Assembly: GCF_003576645.1 (NCBI RefSeq)
Contig: NC_044923.1
Location: 959,255 to 1,023,254 of the forward strand
Length of the DNA: 64,000 nt
Reading direction: 5' to 3'
DNA from: Ipomoea triloba
Lineage: Eukaryota > Streptophyta > Magnoliopsida > Solanales > Convolvulaceae
Part shown: in pieces, positions 48,895 to 62,461 of the stretch
How the letters are laid out: each line of letters opens with the position of its first letter
Position numbering within the stretch: position 1 is the first letter of the stretch
The notes under the pieces: generated by a model
Told to the model about the DNA's origin: nothing
The model's input: the letters and a program-made list of their open reading frames with translations, nothing else
The model's database searches: none
Made by a program: the position numbers and the translations under genes

Positions 48895-49060
48895 CAAGGG
48901 TTCTCACGTCACGGGCTGAACAGAGGCTATGGGTAGCGCACAAAGAGCACCCCTCACTTTGAGAGGTTGTTCTCACATTACTGCTTGTGAGACTCGATCT
49001 TTGGTCTTTTTTCTCGACCAAATGAGCTGCCCATGCAGGCCACTCTTAATTATTTGGTGG
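48895..49060 (-). mobile_element. SINE-like sequence related to the 56,468 repeat
   Basis: On the minus strand it reads cagctcatttggtcgag and then agatcgagtctcacaag, the same box A/box B arrangement as the triplicated unit at 56,468-56,660, followed by gtgagaacaacctctc. The tail is not clear. Confidence 0.5.
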
Positions 49061-50538
49061 AGGCTTAGCTTAGAGGACAAGTCCAACATTCTTCTATAAA
49101 ACGTGGCATTAACTTCTAGTTAAGTATAAGAAAATAAAATTACGTTTTCATTGTTAAATATAACTTTTTGTGTAGTGGCAACAACTTGATCTTGATAACG
49201 GTAATGTTTTACCATGATTTTTACTCTCTAATTTGTTGACGTGGCATACTCTAATTCATCTTATTTTCGTATTCCTTCAATCAAATCTAAATATGTAATG
49301 TAACTAGAGTTTCACTTCATGATCAAAAATATATTTATCAATTTTTCCAATTTAATCTATATCATTATACCCCTCATAGCTACCTAGCTACCTTTTCCTA
49401 CCCACCAAAGGGTGACACAAAAAGCTAAGGACACACACTCTCTCCTTTCAAAGGCCACACATTTTTACTCATCCAGCTAGCACTCCTTTTTAACTTTTCC
49501 ACCAATTCCCCATCACAATAAATTGCATCTATTCATCCTTCCACCTATCACTTCCAGCTAGCACTAAATTCCTCTAGCTACATGATGTATGTATATGCAA
49601 GCTAAGTATTGCCACACATATTTCATGTGTCATGATGCATGGTGCCATTTTTCCTTTATTATTTTCCATGATACCAAGAGGAGAAACAAACACTTTTTGC
49701 TAGCTAGCATAGGACCACTCATGCTTCATTGCTAACATGAGTTTTCTCCAACCAAATTAATTAGAAAACTCGATATCCAACCAATTCAAAATTTTCTATA
49801 GTTGATATCTTATACTCAATACAACTGTCTTTTTGGGTGACAAAAAAAACCTAGAAGTATATCAAGTTGTCCATAGCTAACTAACCAATCGTTGGCTCGC
49901 TGGTTGGGACTAGGGGTTGCCCTCTAATACACACACATTTGAGAAAGTTAAGAATTAAATATGCAACATATTACCAAGAGTTACATGTCAATTGACGTCA
50001 AAAGTTTTAGTACATATGTCATGTCTCGATCATATGCACAATTTAGAGTTGATTTTTTCATGGGTGAATGAGCACCGTGACATTTTCGTGGATATCTATA
50101 GTGGTTGGTGAGATGGTTAAAAACATCATTCGTGATGACAAATCAAGATTTTATGACAGTTTTTGAGTAATCGAAAATTTTGAGTTTATGAGTAACTTTT
50201 GGATCAACACTTTCGAAATATGGCAATCACAATATCACATACATTATTGTTGAATGTTTTAGGAAGCTAGAGGTCTTATTGATGAAGTGAAGTCAAGATA
50301 TATGGTACATACATCTATCCAAATAAATCTCTAAGCAATCCTCATCCATACTCAAAGATCCACAACAATGAATTAAAAGCTCTAAAATCCAACATGAAAT
50401 TGGAAGGGGGGAAGAAAAAGCAAGAAAACTATGAAGAAGAAGAAGAGATTAAAAGTGAAAAATGAAAAAGAATACACAAATGATAAATTATTTTTAGTCT
50501 ACACCAAATGTGAATGATAATAATATAAAAATGATTAC

Positions 50539-51027
50539 TTAAAATAGGACTATTGCCACTCCCCCAAGCAATGCTACCATGCTCATGCACACGCCATGCA
50601 CAAAACCGCCGGAGGACGGTGGCGGCGGCGATGGTCCTGGTCCTTCAGCCGGCGACCCCGGCGCCGCTGAAGGTCCCGTGGGCGCCGGCGGCGAGTCCAT
50701 AGATGGACCTGGGCTCATGCTGGCACTTGGTGGAGTCGCCGCCGTGGGTGCCATCGGCGGCGGCGCCATCGGAGGAGCCGCAATGGGCGCCGCCGGTGTC
50801 ATCGGAGGAGCCGCCATCGGCGCGACAGTCATCGGCGGTGGAGCCGTCGCCATCGGAGGAGCCGCCTTCGGTGCCGCCGGGGTCATCTTCGGAGGGGACG
50901 CCGCCACCGACGGCGGCATTGTGACGCCGCCGCCGCCAGGCGGCGACGCCATGGGGGATTGAGCGGTTGAGAGAGCCACCAATGCAAGGAAAGAGGAGAG
51001 CACGAGCATGGCACGTGAGAGAGCCAT
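50539..51027 (-). CDS. Classical arabinogalactan protein, 162 aa
   Basis: Cell-wall/plasma-membrane proteoglycan core. Residues 1-22 (MALSRAMLVLSSFLALVALS and TA) are a secretion signal, likely cut before QSP. Residues ~24-140 are rich in Pro, Ala, Ser, Thr and Met, with AP, SP, TP and PP dipeptides (for example PPMATAPPPMTVAPMAAPPM), the pattern for hydroxyproline O-glycosylation. The C-terminal hydrophobic tail (VHGVCMSMVALLGGVAIVLF) after SSGG is a GPI-anchor signal. The region is strongly GC-rich from the Pro/Ala codons. A minus-strand TATA motif (51,183-51,188, tatata) lies about 155 bases upstream. Intronless. The high methionine content among the prolines is somewhat unusual. The antisense open frames are composition artefacts. 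Confidence 0.93.
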   Translation of the reverse strand: MALSRAMLVLSSFLALVALSTAQSPMASPPGGGGVTMPPSVAASPPKMTPAAPKAAPPMATAPPPMTVAPMAAPPMTPAAPIAAPPMAPPPMAPTAATPPSASMSPGPSMDSPPAPTGPSAAPGSPAEGPGPSPPPPSSGGFVHGVCMSMVALLGGVAIVLF

Positions 51028-51191
51028 AACTCGATCTGCGAGTGAGTTGAGAGATCTTCTCCAAGAAAATGGGGAAATTGGCTGATCGGAGATATTCTCC
51101 GGCCGGCGAACACAGAAGAAAGCAGAGGGGTTTTCAGGGAGTTGGCTTCTAGGGGTACTTAAAGAGTAAGGGAAGAGGTTGATATATAGGT

Positions 51192-52822
51192 GCTAGACAC
51201 TTGTGATAATTAAGTTCATATATATCCATATATAAATATTATATATTCATGGAAATTTCTAGAACATTAAAAGGCATTTTCATGCCACAATTAAAAATTA
51301 AATGGCATTCTACTTGAATGTAAAGCCGGAGCCAAAGTGTGAGTCAACACATTCACTGATCTACTAGTGTATCTAAAGATATTTTGATACTTAATCCTTA
51401 CAAATTGAAAATATTTTATGTCTAATATGGGTAATTAGGAGTATTACATCAGATTAGGCTTTTTGTAAAAGCTGTCTATTGATTTTTTTAGTTTGAGTTG
51501 TCAATTATGGACAACTTAAATTGCTAAAAGTTATAGCTAGTAGTGAAGATTTATTTCCTTATAGATCATCATCACATTTTTGAGAAGCAGGTACTGGACT
51601 TGACCTTTCACCGACTTCTGCCCAACAATTTTTCTAGTCGCCAATTAATAGATTTGACACTTTATCAGCCTCCACATCAACATTATGCAGGTAAATTGTA
51701 AAGTGAAATGGTATGCTTTTTCAAAGTGGGTGTCATAGCATGCTTGATGTACGTCTTGTAACCATTTCCTAAATCCTATGATCTTGGACATATATCATTG
51801 TAATTAAGACCATTTAGATTAGATGTAATGAAATATAATTCATCAACATAGAATCATTGCATGCATATGAGAACAAATCCCTTCAATTAGGTCCACAGTT
51901 AATCCCCGCTAACTCCGAGAGACACCGGAGTTGGCTCGGGTGGAATCCAACTCAAATTCTCTCAAAAATATTTCTTTTCCATAAAGAAAGTTCACTTGCC
52001 ACTTTAACTACCATATTGATCAAATTTTATATTCTTATTATTATCTGGATCTTTTGTCTATTAAGATCGATCACAAGACAGACTTTCCTATAAATCAAAG
52101 AATATACACATACAAATTGCCATGGACTGTTTCTGGTCTTTCCTTAAAGTCAAGCATTATTGTCTGTGAAAGGGTTTTTAGTCATTAATAGCCGAAACAA
52201 CCAACCAAACATTTTAATGTCTTCATGCTTGCTGCTAGCTTCCAAGTACTTTCCCTATATTACTTCTTCTCACCAAACAACTCGTGAAGACACAGCCTTT
52301 AGATCACGGGATTCACAATGGTAAATACACACTTTACTACCCCATAGAATAATGGTGTCGTCTGACTTAATTCATCAGACATTCAGACCTGCTCTGCATA
52401 AGTATTCATTGACTTTCAAATAAGTATTCATTGACTTTTAATTATGTTTGCGTTTGATTCAAATATTAGAATCCGATTAGTAATGAGAATTAAATATTTG
52501 ATAATGGTAATGTGTTTAAGTAAAATGAGTCACTTTATTTGATAATCATCAATAAGAATTGTAATCAAAATAAATAATTAATTAATTAAAATATATAATG
52601 CATATATATACACACACTTGTGTGTGTATATATATAAAGTATATAAAGTATCGATTAATATTAATGTTAATTGTATTTGTACAACTATGTAGTTCATACA
52701 TGATTATACAAAGTATCAGTAAAAAGTATTATTGATAATATATGATACAATTATGTATGGTATATATGATGATATCAAGTAAAATCGGCATTGTAAAGCT
52801 TCGCGATAATATACGATACATT
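51192..52822. other. Intergenic
   Basis: 51,430-51,560 contains a dispersed repeat copy (tttagtttgagttgtcaatt). 51,895-52,015 resembles a repeat seen at 55,440-55,580 and 54,840-54,980 (aaattctctcaaaaat, gttcacttgccac). 52,600-52,640 holds a palindrome of acacacttgtgtgtg. No gene. Confidence 0.5.
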
Positions 52823-53080
52823 GGGGGTGTTTGGTTATTGGCTTATAAGTCAAATTTTAGCTTATTTGACCAAGTTTAGTTGTTTGACCAACCAATAAAC
52901 TATTTTGAAATGTTTGGTAAATGGCTTATTGGCCTTGGCTTATTGGGCCAATAAGCTGAAAATTGACCCTAATGAGTGTAGCTTTTTGTATTAACTTGTT
53001 GGGAACAATGGGTATATTGACTATTTTATCCTTTGAAATCAATGTGATTTACTTTTAAATGGGTGGTGTGTTTGTTATTT

Positions 53081-53125
<45 letters not shown>

Positions 53126-53534
53126 CGAGTGATGGGTTTGTTATTTTTAATAATAATAATAATAATAGAAAATAAATACGTAATAAATATTGTTTTAGAA
53201 TCCTCATATAATTTAATAATAGTTAAATAAACAAAAATAATTAACTTATGCCCTTAAAAAAAAGTATAGATAATATCCAAATTTTATAATTATTTATTAA
53301 TAAGAGTTTATCTTCGTGTTATATTTAAAGGTTGAAATAATACAATATACTCATACCCTTAAATGTCATTTTACATTCAATCAGCTACTAGTAAACAACT
53401 AATTTACCAAACAGTTTTTTATAACCAGCTAATACAACCAGCTGGTCAAACCAGTTAACGCAACCAGCCATCAACTACTAGCTAAACCAACCAGCTATCA
53501 GCTACAAGCTATCAGCCGTTTGCCAAACACCCCC
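52823..53534. mobile_element. Tourist/hAT-style MITE with gggggtgtttgg termini, 712 bp
   Basis: Starts gggggtgtttggttattggc and ends (other strand) gggggtgtttggcaaacgg. Flanked by att on both sides, a possible 3-bp duplication. The interior has loosely inverted blocks (ttgaccaaccaataaac; aaccagctggtcaaacc) and a (TAA)n run at 53,083-53,124. No coding. Confidence 0.75.
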
Positions 53535-53652
53535 ATTGGCTTAACTAAACTTGTCACCAACATAACTTTTTCACTTGATGTCTCAGTTTTATGACGGACC
53601 AAATATTATTATTTATCTTATTAACAGGTCAACTAGTATTGGTATATGGTTC

Positions 53653-53694
<42 letters not shown>

Positions 53695-53927
53695 AATAAA
53701 TAAAACAGTGAGAAGAAAAATCTAATTGAGCATATGGTATGTGCATTGACATGAATCATGACACAGACATGGACAGAGACTAGGTTGTGAAAAACACCTC
53801 AGAAATTCCTCAACCATAAGGAACCTACAAAAATTATGGTACGGAAAGATTTTTTTCAAGATCCCATGCTGCCCACAAATTGAAATGTCATGTTTATTTA
53901 TATATATAAATATAAATAAATAAATAA

Positions 53928-53987
<60 letters not shown>

Positions 53988-56467
53988 TCAAATGTGATTG
54001 CGATCTAGCCAAGAGTTGAATATAAAAACTATTGAAAAAAATAAAAAATAAAAAAGAATTGGTTTAGCCAGTAAATAACAAATAAATCGAGTAAAATATG
54101 GCAAAAGATGAACTAGTAGGAATAATTTGATTCTCTTTAGAAAAAAAAAAGGTTTTGACTTTGAGTTTTATCAATTAAATTAAACAATATGTGTTAGTTT
54201 GAAGAATTCCTTTTTTTTTTTTTTTATGGCGAAGAAAATTCGTAGTTACTATCCGAAAATGAGTGTGCCCGGTAAATAAAATTCGCTCTTTATGTAATAG
54301 TCCACAAACCACACAAGAGATGTAAATTCTACTAGAAAGACAATACAATAGGCTCAATCGAGAGAGTGTTGACAAAAATAAAACCCGTAACATTCTAAAT
54401 TTTTAATATAAAAATCATACATTGTCCGCTCATCAACTCCTTTTTGGGCCTGTTTGATGAATTCTCATCTAACAGAATTTGGAAAAGAAAAAGAAAAGAA
54501 GAAGAAAAAAAAAAATCTCTATTTCAAATTAGTAAAAACCAAGTCAGATGTTTTTTGTATAACTCTGAGGACATTTTGGTTATTAAATTCAGGCACTGCA
54601 ATAGCTTATTATCTGTTCATCAACCTCCCAATAAAGGTGTGGCAGGGATAAGAATAAAGCACAAATTTTAATAATTCCCAGCCAATCCAGACTGACATTC
54701 TCCACCTCCCAAATTCACTACTTTATGAGGTTTGTGGGAATTTTCTTTTTTAAAAAAAAAAATAAAAAATTACAGTGTACATTGCGTAAACTTCACTCCT
54801 ATAATTGAAGGAGTACTCGGGAAATCATTACTTACAAAAATTGAACCCAGATTCTCACCAAATTCTTTTTTCTCACAAAAAGAGCTCATTTGCCACTTGA
54901 CTATTTGGGTTACAGTAAATAGAAAAAGTATATTTAGCCGATACTACCTTGTAATATAGTCGATAATACTCAAAAAAAATAAATAAAAGTCTTCGTCAAC
55001 GCCCGTGCAAATAAGTGCAATACAAGCGTGCGTATTGGGCCATAAAATGCTGTGCCTTGGAAGTGGGCTTTCTGTGGCCCACATGGATTCCCCTACAAAG
55101 TATAGCTCAGGGCCCAATTGGTAGGAAGAAAGACTTCTTTGTTCTGAGGGAATAAAATGGAAAAAGTACAGTACTAATATAATCATTTCCATGACCTGCC
55201 CAAACAGAACCTAGTCCAACAAAGCCTTCAACCTTCATAATTGATTATCTTCGTGGATCCCAAAGTTTTGGCCCTAACTGGTCTCACAGCAATAGTTATA
55301 CCATAGATCCAAGTCCATTTACAGACTAAATATCCACAATTTACATTCTAAATGTTTTGAATCGCAAGTAACTATTTGCAGTCAAGTAAGAAAAGTGTTG
55401 TTCCGCTCTTTTTTCAGTAAATTCACCGGGTCTTTCACCGTCCGTTTAATGGTCCGGATCCACCCACATTCACTCCGGGAGGCACGAAAGCTGGCCCAGG
55501 CCACTTGTGGAAATCAAATCTGAATTCTCCCAAAATTTTTCTCCGCAAAGAGAACCCGCTTACCACCGAGCTACCCCATTGGATTGTTGTCCCTCTCTTT
55601 GCGTCTCCCACGTTTTGCACTGTTTTCACCATAGACTTCGAATCTACAACTTTAACGAATACATAAATGTTTCTAGATGTCCATTTCCTCCGTAGGTTCA
55701 TGCTAAGTTTAATTTTTAAATGGATTGGTACACTTTCAATTGAATTACTAAATACTATTTTTAAACGTCGTATTTCACTATATATGATATTATTGTAAAA
55801 ATCATAACCAGACAAATTATGATGACTCAACTAGGTGATAACCAAAATGTCAATGTTGATCATTGGTGAATTGACAATCATGTTGACAAATGGAGGTGGT
55901 TGGCATAATCAAATCTTCATTAATGGCTTTTACTTGAATTGCAAAGGAACGTCAACATTATAGTTTTCCCCAGACGCAATGGCAATTACACCTTAGCAGT
56001 CTATGCTTTGAAAGCAAACCCCCACCATACATCATGGAATTGGTATAAACTACCCCATTAAACCAAACGTCCAAACTGTCAAATATGCTTTTAAGTGTCA
56101 ATGCCGTGACATTGTCGTAAAACCACCTCTACTTGTCATTTTAGAGGAAAAGATCACTCTAGAGATCCCAAGTTTGATTTCTTGTAATAATCACTTATTA
56201 GTTTTATTGATTTGAGTTGGTTAGTTATGGACAGTTTATAATAGTTTATCTCACTGTGGTTATTTATCGATTAGGGTCACAAGACTACTTAGTGCACATT
56301 CGGGAGTTTCCATCGCTATCCAAATAATGCACTCATGGTATATCTCACCTTCGCAAACCTCAACTAGGTTCTAGGCTTAGCAGATAACAACTATTTTTAT
56401 GTACGGTAATCATGCTCAACTCACTCATTCATCATTTTAAGGATGTATTACTGCTGCCCACATAGAC
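53535..56467. other. Intergenic with microsatellites and repeat fragments
   Basis: (TAA)n at 53,649-53,686 and a long TA run at 53,937-53,982. 54,840-54,980 contains the SINE-A-like 3' motif (gatactaccttgtaatatag). 55,290-55,375 is another copy of the ERF-associated MITE (ttataccatagatccaag). 56,140-56,260 is a dispersed repeat copy. No gene recognised. Confidence 0.5.
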
Positions 56468-56660
56468 AGCTTAGTTGGTCACATGGGAGACTAGGGATTG
56501 AGTCTCACCACCAGCATTATAAGAGCAACCTCCAGCTCAGTTAGTCACAAGAGAGATCATGGATTGAGTCTCACCCGTAGAAGCTAGTATAGGAGCAACT
56601 TCCAGCGTAGTTGGTCACGAGAGATCAGGGACCGAGTCTCACCATCGACAATGTGGGAGT
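56468..56660 (+). repeat. Tandem triplication of a tRNA-like SINE head
   Basis: Three adjacent units begin at 56,468 (agcttagttggtcac), 56,534 (agctcagttagtcac) and 56,604 (agcgtagttggtcac), each followed about 25 bases later by a gattgagtctcacc or gaccgagtctcacc box B. The periods are 66 and 70 bases. The units have diverged, so this is not very recent. Confidence 0.8.
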
Positions 56661-56920
56661 AACTTGTGTTCAGTTACCATAAGTTACGTCTTTTATGTTA
56701 TAGTTCATAAATACCAACAACAAAAATAAATTGTATTAAAAAGACTATATACCACGGACCGAGTTTGTTTTTTATTTGTAGTATAGTAGACGTTGCTAGT
56801 GAGGAATGAAGCCATGTGTCATGGCATCATTCCCACCACCACGACCCGCCATCCCTTATCATTGAAAGCCACCATTCCCCACTCCCCACTCCCCCTCTCC
56901 CATCTAAATCATTCATTCAT

Positions 56921-56953
56921 CTCTCTCTCTCTCTCTCTCTTCTCTTTCTCTCT
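56921..56953. repeat. (CT)n microsatellite in the VAP27 leader
   Basis: Pyrimidine dinucleotide run in the region expected to be the promoter or 5' UTR of the VAP27 gene; such CT tracts are common near plant transcription starts. Confidence 0.85.
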
Positions 56954-57264
56954 GAATTTGTTTCTGACCAGAAAATTGATCGTTGAAGGCGAGCCTTTAG
57001 CCTCCGAAATCGCCTCTGCTGTTCCATGTAAGTTTTCCGTCATTCTCTCCGACCCTCTCATTTCCCGTTTCTCGTTCCTCTTTCACACATACACGCGCGC
57101 ACACACACACACTCTCTCTCTCTCCCCTTCTCCGTCTGCCCCGCCCGCATTGCTCCCACCGATATGCATTTGGTTAACCTAGGGTTTGATTTTCTCTTTC
57201 TGCGGTGTTAAGGTTTGATTCCGGCTGATTCCTCCGTTGATCTGTTTCATCGGGGCTGTGTACG

Positions 57265-60239
57265 ATGACTGGTGCTTCCAACCAGTTGATTTCTGTTAGT
57301 CCTGATGAGCTCAAGTTCCAATGTAATTGATCACTCTCTCTTTATATATATCCCTTTCTGCTTGGATTACTAGTTTTCGTTTGGATAAAACAACGAACAT
57401 TTTGTATGCAATTGGTGCTTGGTGTTGAACGTTGATGAAGAACGTTAATGGAATTTGGGGGATATATGGTGGTTAGCAAATGAAATATGATTGGTTATGT
57501 GAATTGGAATGTGTAATGTTGTTTGGAAATTGGAATGAACAGTGAGTCAGTGAGAGAATGCAAAGATCCTGTTTGTTTCTTTATTTATTTATTTTTTTCT
57601 TTTTATAATAAATATGGAGCTTAATGTTGCATTAGGAACATAAAGCAGTTGTATGAATTGGCTTTTGTAATGGAGCTGAAAATGGAAAACAAGAAAATTT
57701 GGTGTTTTTTTTTTTTTTTTTTTTGGAGGTACTTTTTGGCATTTTGTTGGTTGGGGGATGGAGATCATGGCCAATTTAACTTGAATTCAAGATTTACTTA
57801 TACGTGTGGTATGATGGCGCTTCTTTTCAGTTGAGCTCGAGAAACAAAGCTACTGCGATCTTAAAGTTTCAAATACTACCGAGAATAATGTTGCTTTCAA
57901 GGTAATCTTTTAGCAAGAGACAATTGCATGAATAGTTATGATAACGACTTAAAAATTCTATTTTTAACTGACTTCTTGGAGTCCCCGTTTTTCTTGTTAT
58001 TGCAGGTAAAGACTACTTCTCCAAAGAAGTATTTTGTACGGCCAAACACAGGTGTTATACAGCCATGGGACTCATGTTTCATCAGAGGTGCTCCTCTTGA
58101 GCTTGCAATTCTTTTCAGACACGTATGCTCTTATAGACTAAATATATGACAATTTGCAAGATTGTCTGGTTAGAAGTGCCTTAACTGGAATAAGTTCTAG
58201 AATAAGACAAAACTAACACCAAACTCTCAAAATGTGGACAAAAGAAATCCTGTGGATACCATGCATTGTCTTACTTATGCACCTAAATTTTAATTATCAG
58301 ACTCCACTATTTACTTGGCTTTTGGCTATCACGTGTGAATGTTATGTGCATGATTACTGTGACCCATGTCTAACTTATAACAATGACTTAGAAATGCTAA
58401 CGCGGATTTAATGGTGCCTGTAGTTACCCTTCAAGCTCAACGAGAGTTTCCTAGCGATATGCAATGCAAGGACAAATTTCTTCTACAGAGCACCATTGTC
58501 GCTAGTTATTCTGATGACCTTCCAGCAGATACGGTAAGAATCTTGTATTGGAAGATCACATTCACACCCATAGTTAGTATGCTACCATAGAAGTTTAAGA
58601 AAATGAAACATCTCTCTCTGAAAATGATGACTGCTTCTGCATACAGTTTAGTAAGGACAATGGGAGAACAGTAGAGGAGTGCAAGCTTAAGGTTGTGTAT
58701 GTTACTCCTCATTCTACTACAGGAAATTCAGAAGACGGATCCAAACAAGGCTCTGATGCAAATTCTGTAAGCTCTACTGCAATTCACTTTCTTTTACCTT
58801 TTTTTTTGGGTCAATTTTATTGCAACTGGGCCATAGTTATTTTCTTTGCAAGGTCAATTTAGTTTCCATTTAGTTGTGAAACTTCTAGTTGTTCTATAAA
58901 CAATTTTGTTCTATTCAAATGTTATGCTTTGCCTGTTTTGATATTGGCAATCGGTGCTACCTTTTCTCTCTGAAAGCATTGCTTTCAATTATTGGCCGCT
59001 CATGTTCCAAGTGTTTCTCTATTGGACAGCAAACTGCCTTAGGTGATTGAAAACACTGTTTGTGGTTGTCTCTAGCGTTTGCATGTCATTCTGGGATTTC
59101 CTAAGAGATAGTTGCATACAGAAACGAGTAGTGCAGATGGCTGAGAAGTTTTAGAGACTTTTGGCTTCTAGGTAGTTAAGGGCTGTGTATAAGTGAGTTT
59201 AATGTTCTGTATTACGGATTTGCAATTTGAAATTTCCCATTCCATTATTCCTCCCCAAGGTGACACTAGTCTTGATCTCTTTTCTGTTACTGCATATTTA
59301 GTGTTAGTCCATGTTGCAACTTTGAAGTCGCTTCTCGCAAGATCTAATCATGAGAATTGCTTTTTTTTTTGGTTTTTGGTCAACTCCAATTCCATAGTCC
59401 ATGCTATTCAGACCAACTCTGCTTCCCTTTTCTTTTCACCCATGAAATAGCAATGTCATATAGGACTTTTAGAATAATCATTGTAATAAAACTCTTCGAA
59501 TTGGCACTTCAACAGAACTCTTCACTCGAGCCATTCTGGTTCTGTCAGGCTTTGATTTACTTGGAATGCTATGCTTTTTAAGCTTGGGTATTTGTTCATA
59601 ATTTTTGCTTTTTTGGTGTTTAGGTGCGTATTAATGTGGCAATTGGAATTCTATACTTTTGAAAGCCGTTAGCATACTTTTATGGCATATATTTAACATA
59701 CGAGTGATTTCACTAATAACTCTTTGTTTCCTTTAATGATCTAGAATCAGATGGTGCAGCGCACTAGAGAGGAAAGAGATGCAGCTGTGCGGCAAACACA
59801 ACAACTGCAACAAGAACTGGTTAGTAACTCCTTTTATTCCCTTCATCTTCAAGGAACGTATACAATTATGCCACCGTTACCTTCGTGCATAGATACAGCA
59901 TAGTTTTAGATTTCTACGTGTTTGGTCACTGTTAAGAAGCAACATCTATAATTGGATAAACAGATATGAAAGGAAACTGGTACGGGTAAATTCAAACGTC
60001 CCAAATTTGACAACCTTAACGATTTTTGAGAATGACACACACATTAAATAAATTTTTCGATGGAATCAAAAACCATTTTCATTTGTTATACTGTGTGTCC
60101 ACAGGATATGCTGAAGAGACGAAGAAATAGGAAAAACGACCTAGGTTTCTCCCTAAAATTTGCGCTTCTCGTTGGAGTCATCGGGTTTATGGTTGGCATC
60201 CTGTTCAAGCTGTTGTCTTCGCCTACTACTGCAGAATAA
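57265..60239 (+). CDS. VAP27: Vesicle-associated membrane protein-associated protein (VAP27 type), 216 aa
   Basis: ER membrane tether whose MSP domain binds FFAT-type motifs at ER-plasma membrane and other contact sites. Seven exons in phase: 57,265-57,322; 57,831-57,901; 58,006-58,087; 58,424-58,533; 58,647-58,766; 59,745-59,819; 60,105-60,239. The start MTGASNQLISVSPDELKFQF leads straight into the MSP fold (about 8-128), with the signature KVKTTSPKKYFVRPNTGVIQ. A short coiled coil (QRTREERDAAVRQTQQLQQE) follows, then a basic RRRNRKND and a single C-terminal membrane span (about 188-208, FALLVGVIGFMVGILF), a tail-anchor topology. Length and layout are normal. The long intron 5 (about 980 bases) has no inserted gene. 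Confidence 0.94.
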
Positions 60240-62124
60240 CTTCTTCACTCCCTTCTTCCCCAAAATACAGTTCTTCCCCCCCTCCTTTCATTTTAAGCAG
60301 TAATTTTCTCACTTTTATCAAGTGACAAATAGGATTCTGTTCATTCGTTGTAAATTGGATTCTCCTTGATATATTTTTGTCCAAAGGTTTTGATGTCTTA
60401 GATGCTTCTTGTAATTCTTGGTCAATCAAGGATTTTCCTTTCTGGTGAGTTAAGCAGCCTGCAAACCGCTACTTGAATGTACATTAGAATCTTTTAATCT
60501 TAGCTGGCAAAAGACCACAAAGATGTAAATCAGTATTAACTGACTCAAACTAAGAAGACTAATAGTTAAGTGATTTTAGCTAGTAAAAGATCACAAACAG
60601 ATAAATCAGTCTAGGTTGTTTATAATAACTAACTCAATGTAAATGCTCTGAGTGACATTAGTTTGACATTTTCAACGCAGAACACTATTTACCTTCCACT
60701 AACCCCCCCCACCCCCACCCCCACCCAAAAAATACACACAAACAATTATGTAGTTGGTGCCTGAAAAAGTGAAAATCAGAGGCAACGTTGGACCAGAAAA
60801 ATAATAGTCCATAGGATATAGCATCCATAAAGGTAGGTTGCTGTCATTTTTATTGAATTATGTAAGTGGTCCTTCAACCATTTGCATTAACTTATATATG
60901 TAGCAGTTGAGATTTTTAACCAAATTATTTGTAAATGATTCCACACTTTCAGATAGGTGTTGTGAGTTTTACTCAAAACACACTTTCAGATAGTAATTGC
61001 GGGTTTTACTCAAAGCATACTTCATAACGATTAAGGCTTTTTTGTAAATCAAAGCGATAGCAATTTAGCATAGTATTTGTGTGATTGTGTCCCATTCAAT
61101 TAGGTTTCCTCCCAATGCCATTCCTCATCAGCTCCCACACAACATTTCAACTTGCCAATCAATTTTTGTGTGCACACTTTATGCAAACTTTTACTGTCAT
61201 ATGATGTGATGCTAAATTCTCAAAAAATTAGAAAAAGTAAAAGTTATACATTTTAAACTTTAAATTATAGTAGTTTTTTTTTTGAATTAATAACTAGGGT
61301 GTTGTTGTTATTCTTAAGTTACTCTGTAATACTATGTTGTTAATAATAAGTTCTAGTGGGATAATATTGAACCAGGATCAGCCTAAATAGATTATCATCA
61401 TAATCCAACCTACTTGTTTTAGTTTAGTTCATATGCATCACAACCAGCCTTAGGGCTTAATCAAAGTGTTTTGGGTCACTTACTTAGTTCACAAGTAATG
61501 CTGCACAATAATCTACTTAAGATATGACATCGACCTACTTCAAGGACAAAACTTGAAAATGAGTATACGGTTGAGCACATTGCAAGAATGTCTCATTAAT
61601 GACCATAATAGATAGAGGAGGGGCATGGGGTTGGGGATGGGTAAGGGTAGGGTGTGTGCGTTTTAATTGTTAACTAGTTGCCAGTTAAGGACAAATCAAT
61701 TTCAAAGACAAGATATAAGTAAATCAATAGCATTTTATCGAAAAAATGAATCTTTGACCCTATTATCATAATATGACATATTAATGATATTATACATAAT
61801 ATGGAAAATTTCCTTACAATAATGTAAATATTTTCCATTATTTAATACTCATCACTATAATACTTCCAATAATTGTAAGGATTATTAATTAATTAAATAT
61901 TGTATGTGATGTAATTATCTTATCTTATCGGGAGAAAAAAAATTATACAAAACCCTAACTTACATGTCTACGTGTAGCATAATTAACCCCATGTGCGCAC
62001 TAAACGTGATTAACATCATTCATCAATTTAATACGGTGTTTTATATATATATATTTTCATTTTCCTAATATAATTCCATCAATTTATGAGACAAAACTCC
62101 ATTGTCTAGTCACCACACAATGTA

Positions 62125-62461
62125 AGAGCATCCTTATCAGTGGGGATATTTCGCGATTATTGAGGAGTTTTTGTAAGTGTGATTAGGAAAGAGAAAATGA
62201 GAGAAAATGAAAAATAAAAAGTAAAAACAATTTTGATATTTAAAAAAAAACAAAAAAAAAATCAAATGCGTCAGGGCTGCAGTGCCAAACGCACAGGTGT
62301 CAAGCAGCTAGTGTTTTAAATGTACAAATGTCAGATTTCACTGTTCCAATCTCCCTTCACTGCTAGAAGCTCCTTCTCCCTTCTCTCTCCTCTCCTCTCA
62401 CTGCCAAGGTGGCTTGATTTCTGACATTATCCTCCACAATATGCATCAATGGGGATGCTCT
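62125..62461. mobile_element. MITE of the agagcatcc family, 337 bp
   Basis: Starts agagcatccttatcagtggg; ends (other strand) agagcatccccattgatgc. The interior matches the copy at 30,363 (gagtttttgtaagtgtgatt, ctgacattatcc). No coding. Confidence 0.75.

Larger units (their letters stand above)
45864..50538. other. Intergenic, transposon-derived segments
   Basis: The first ~350 bases are the Rab promoter side (a gggccggg motif near 46,213). 46,268-46,390 is a copy of the MITE seen at the second ERF (ttataccatggattcggg, gtccatttacctactg). A SINE lies at 47,566 and a hAT-like MITE at 48,239. 47,451-47,482 is a T-rich run. 49,850-49,920 carries the dispersed repeat. No protein gene recognised. 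Confidence 0.5.

Noticed and set aside
50579..51064. Antisense and shifted frames over the arabinogalactan gene (Gly/Ala-rich)
   Set aside because: Stop-free because of the high GC of Pro/Ala codons; the minus-strand frame with signal peptide and GPI signal explains the locus.
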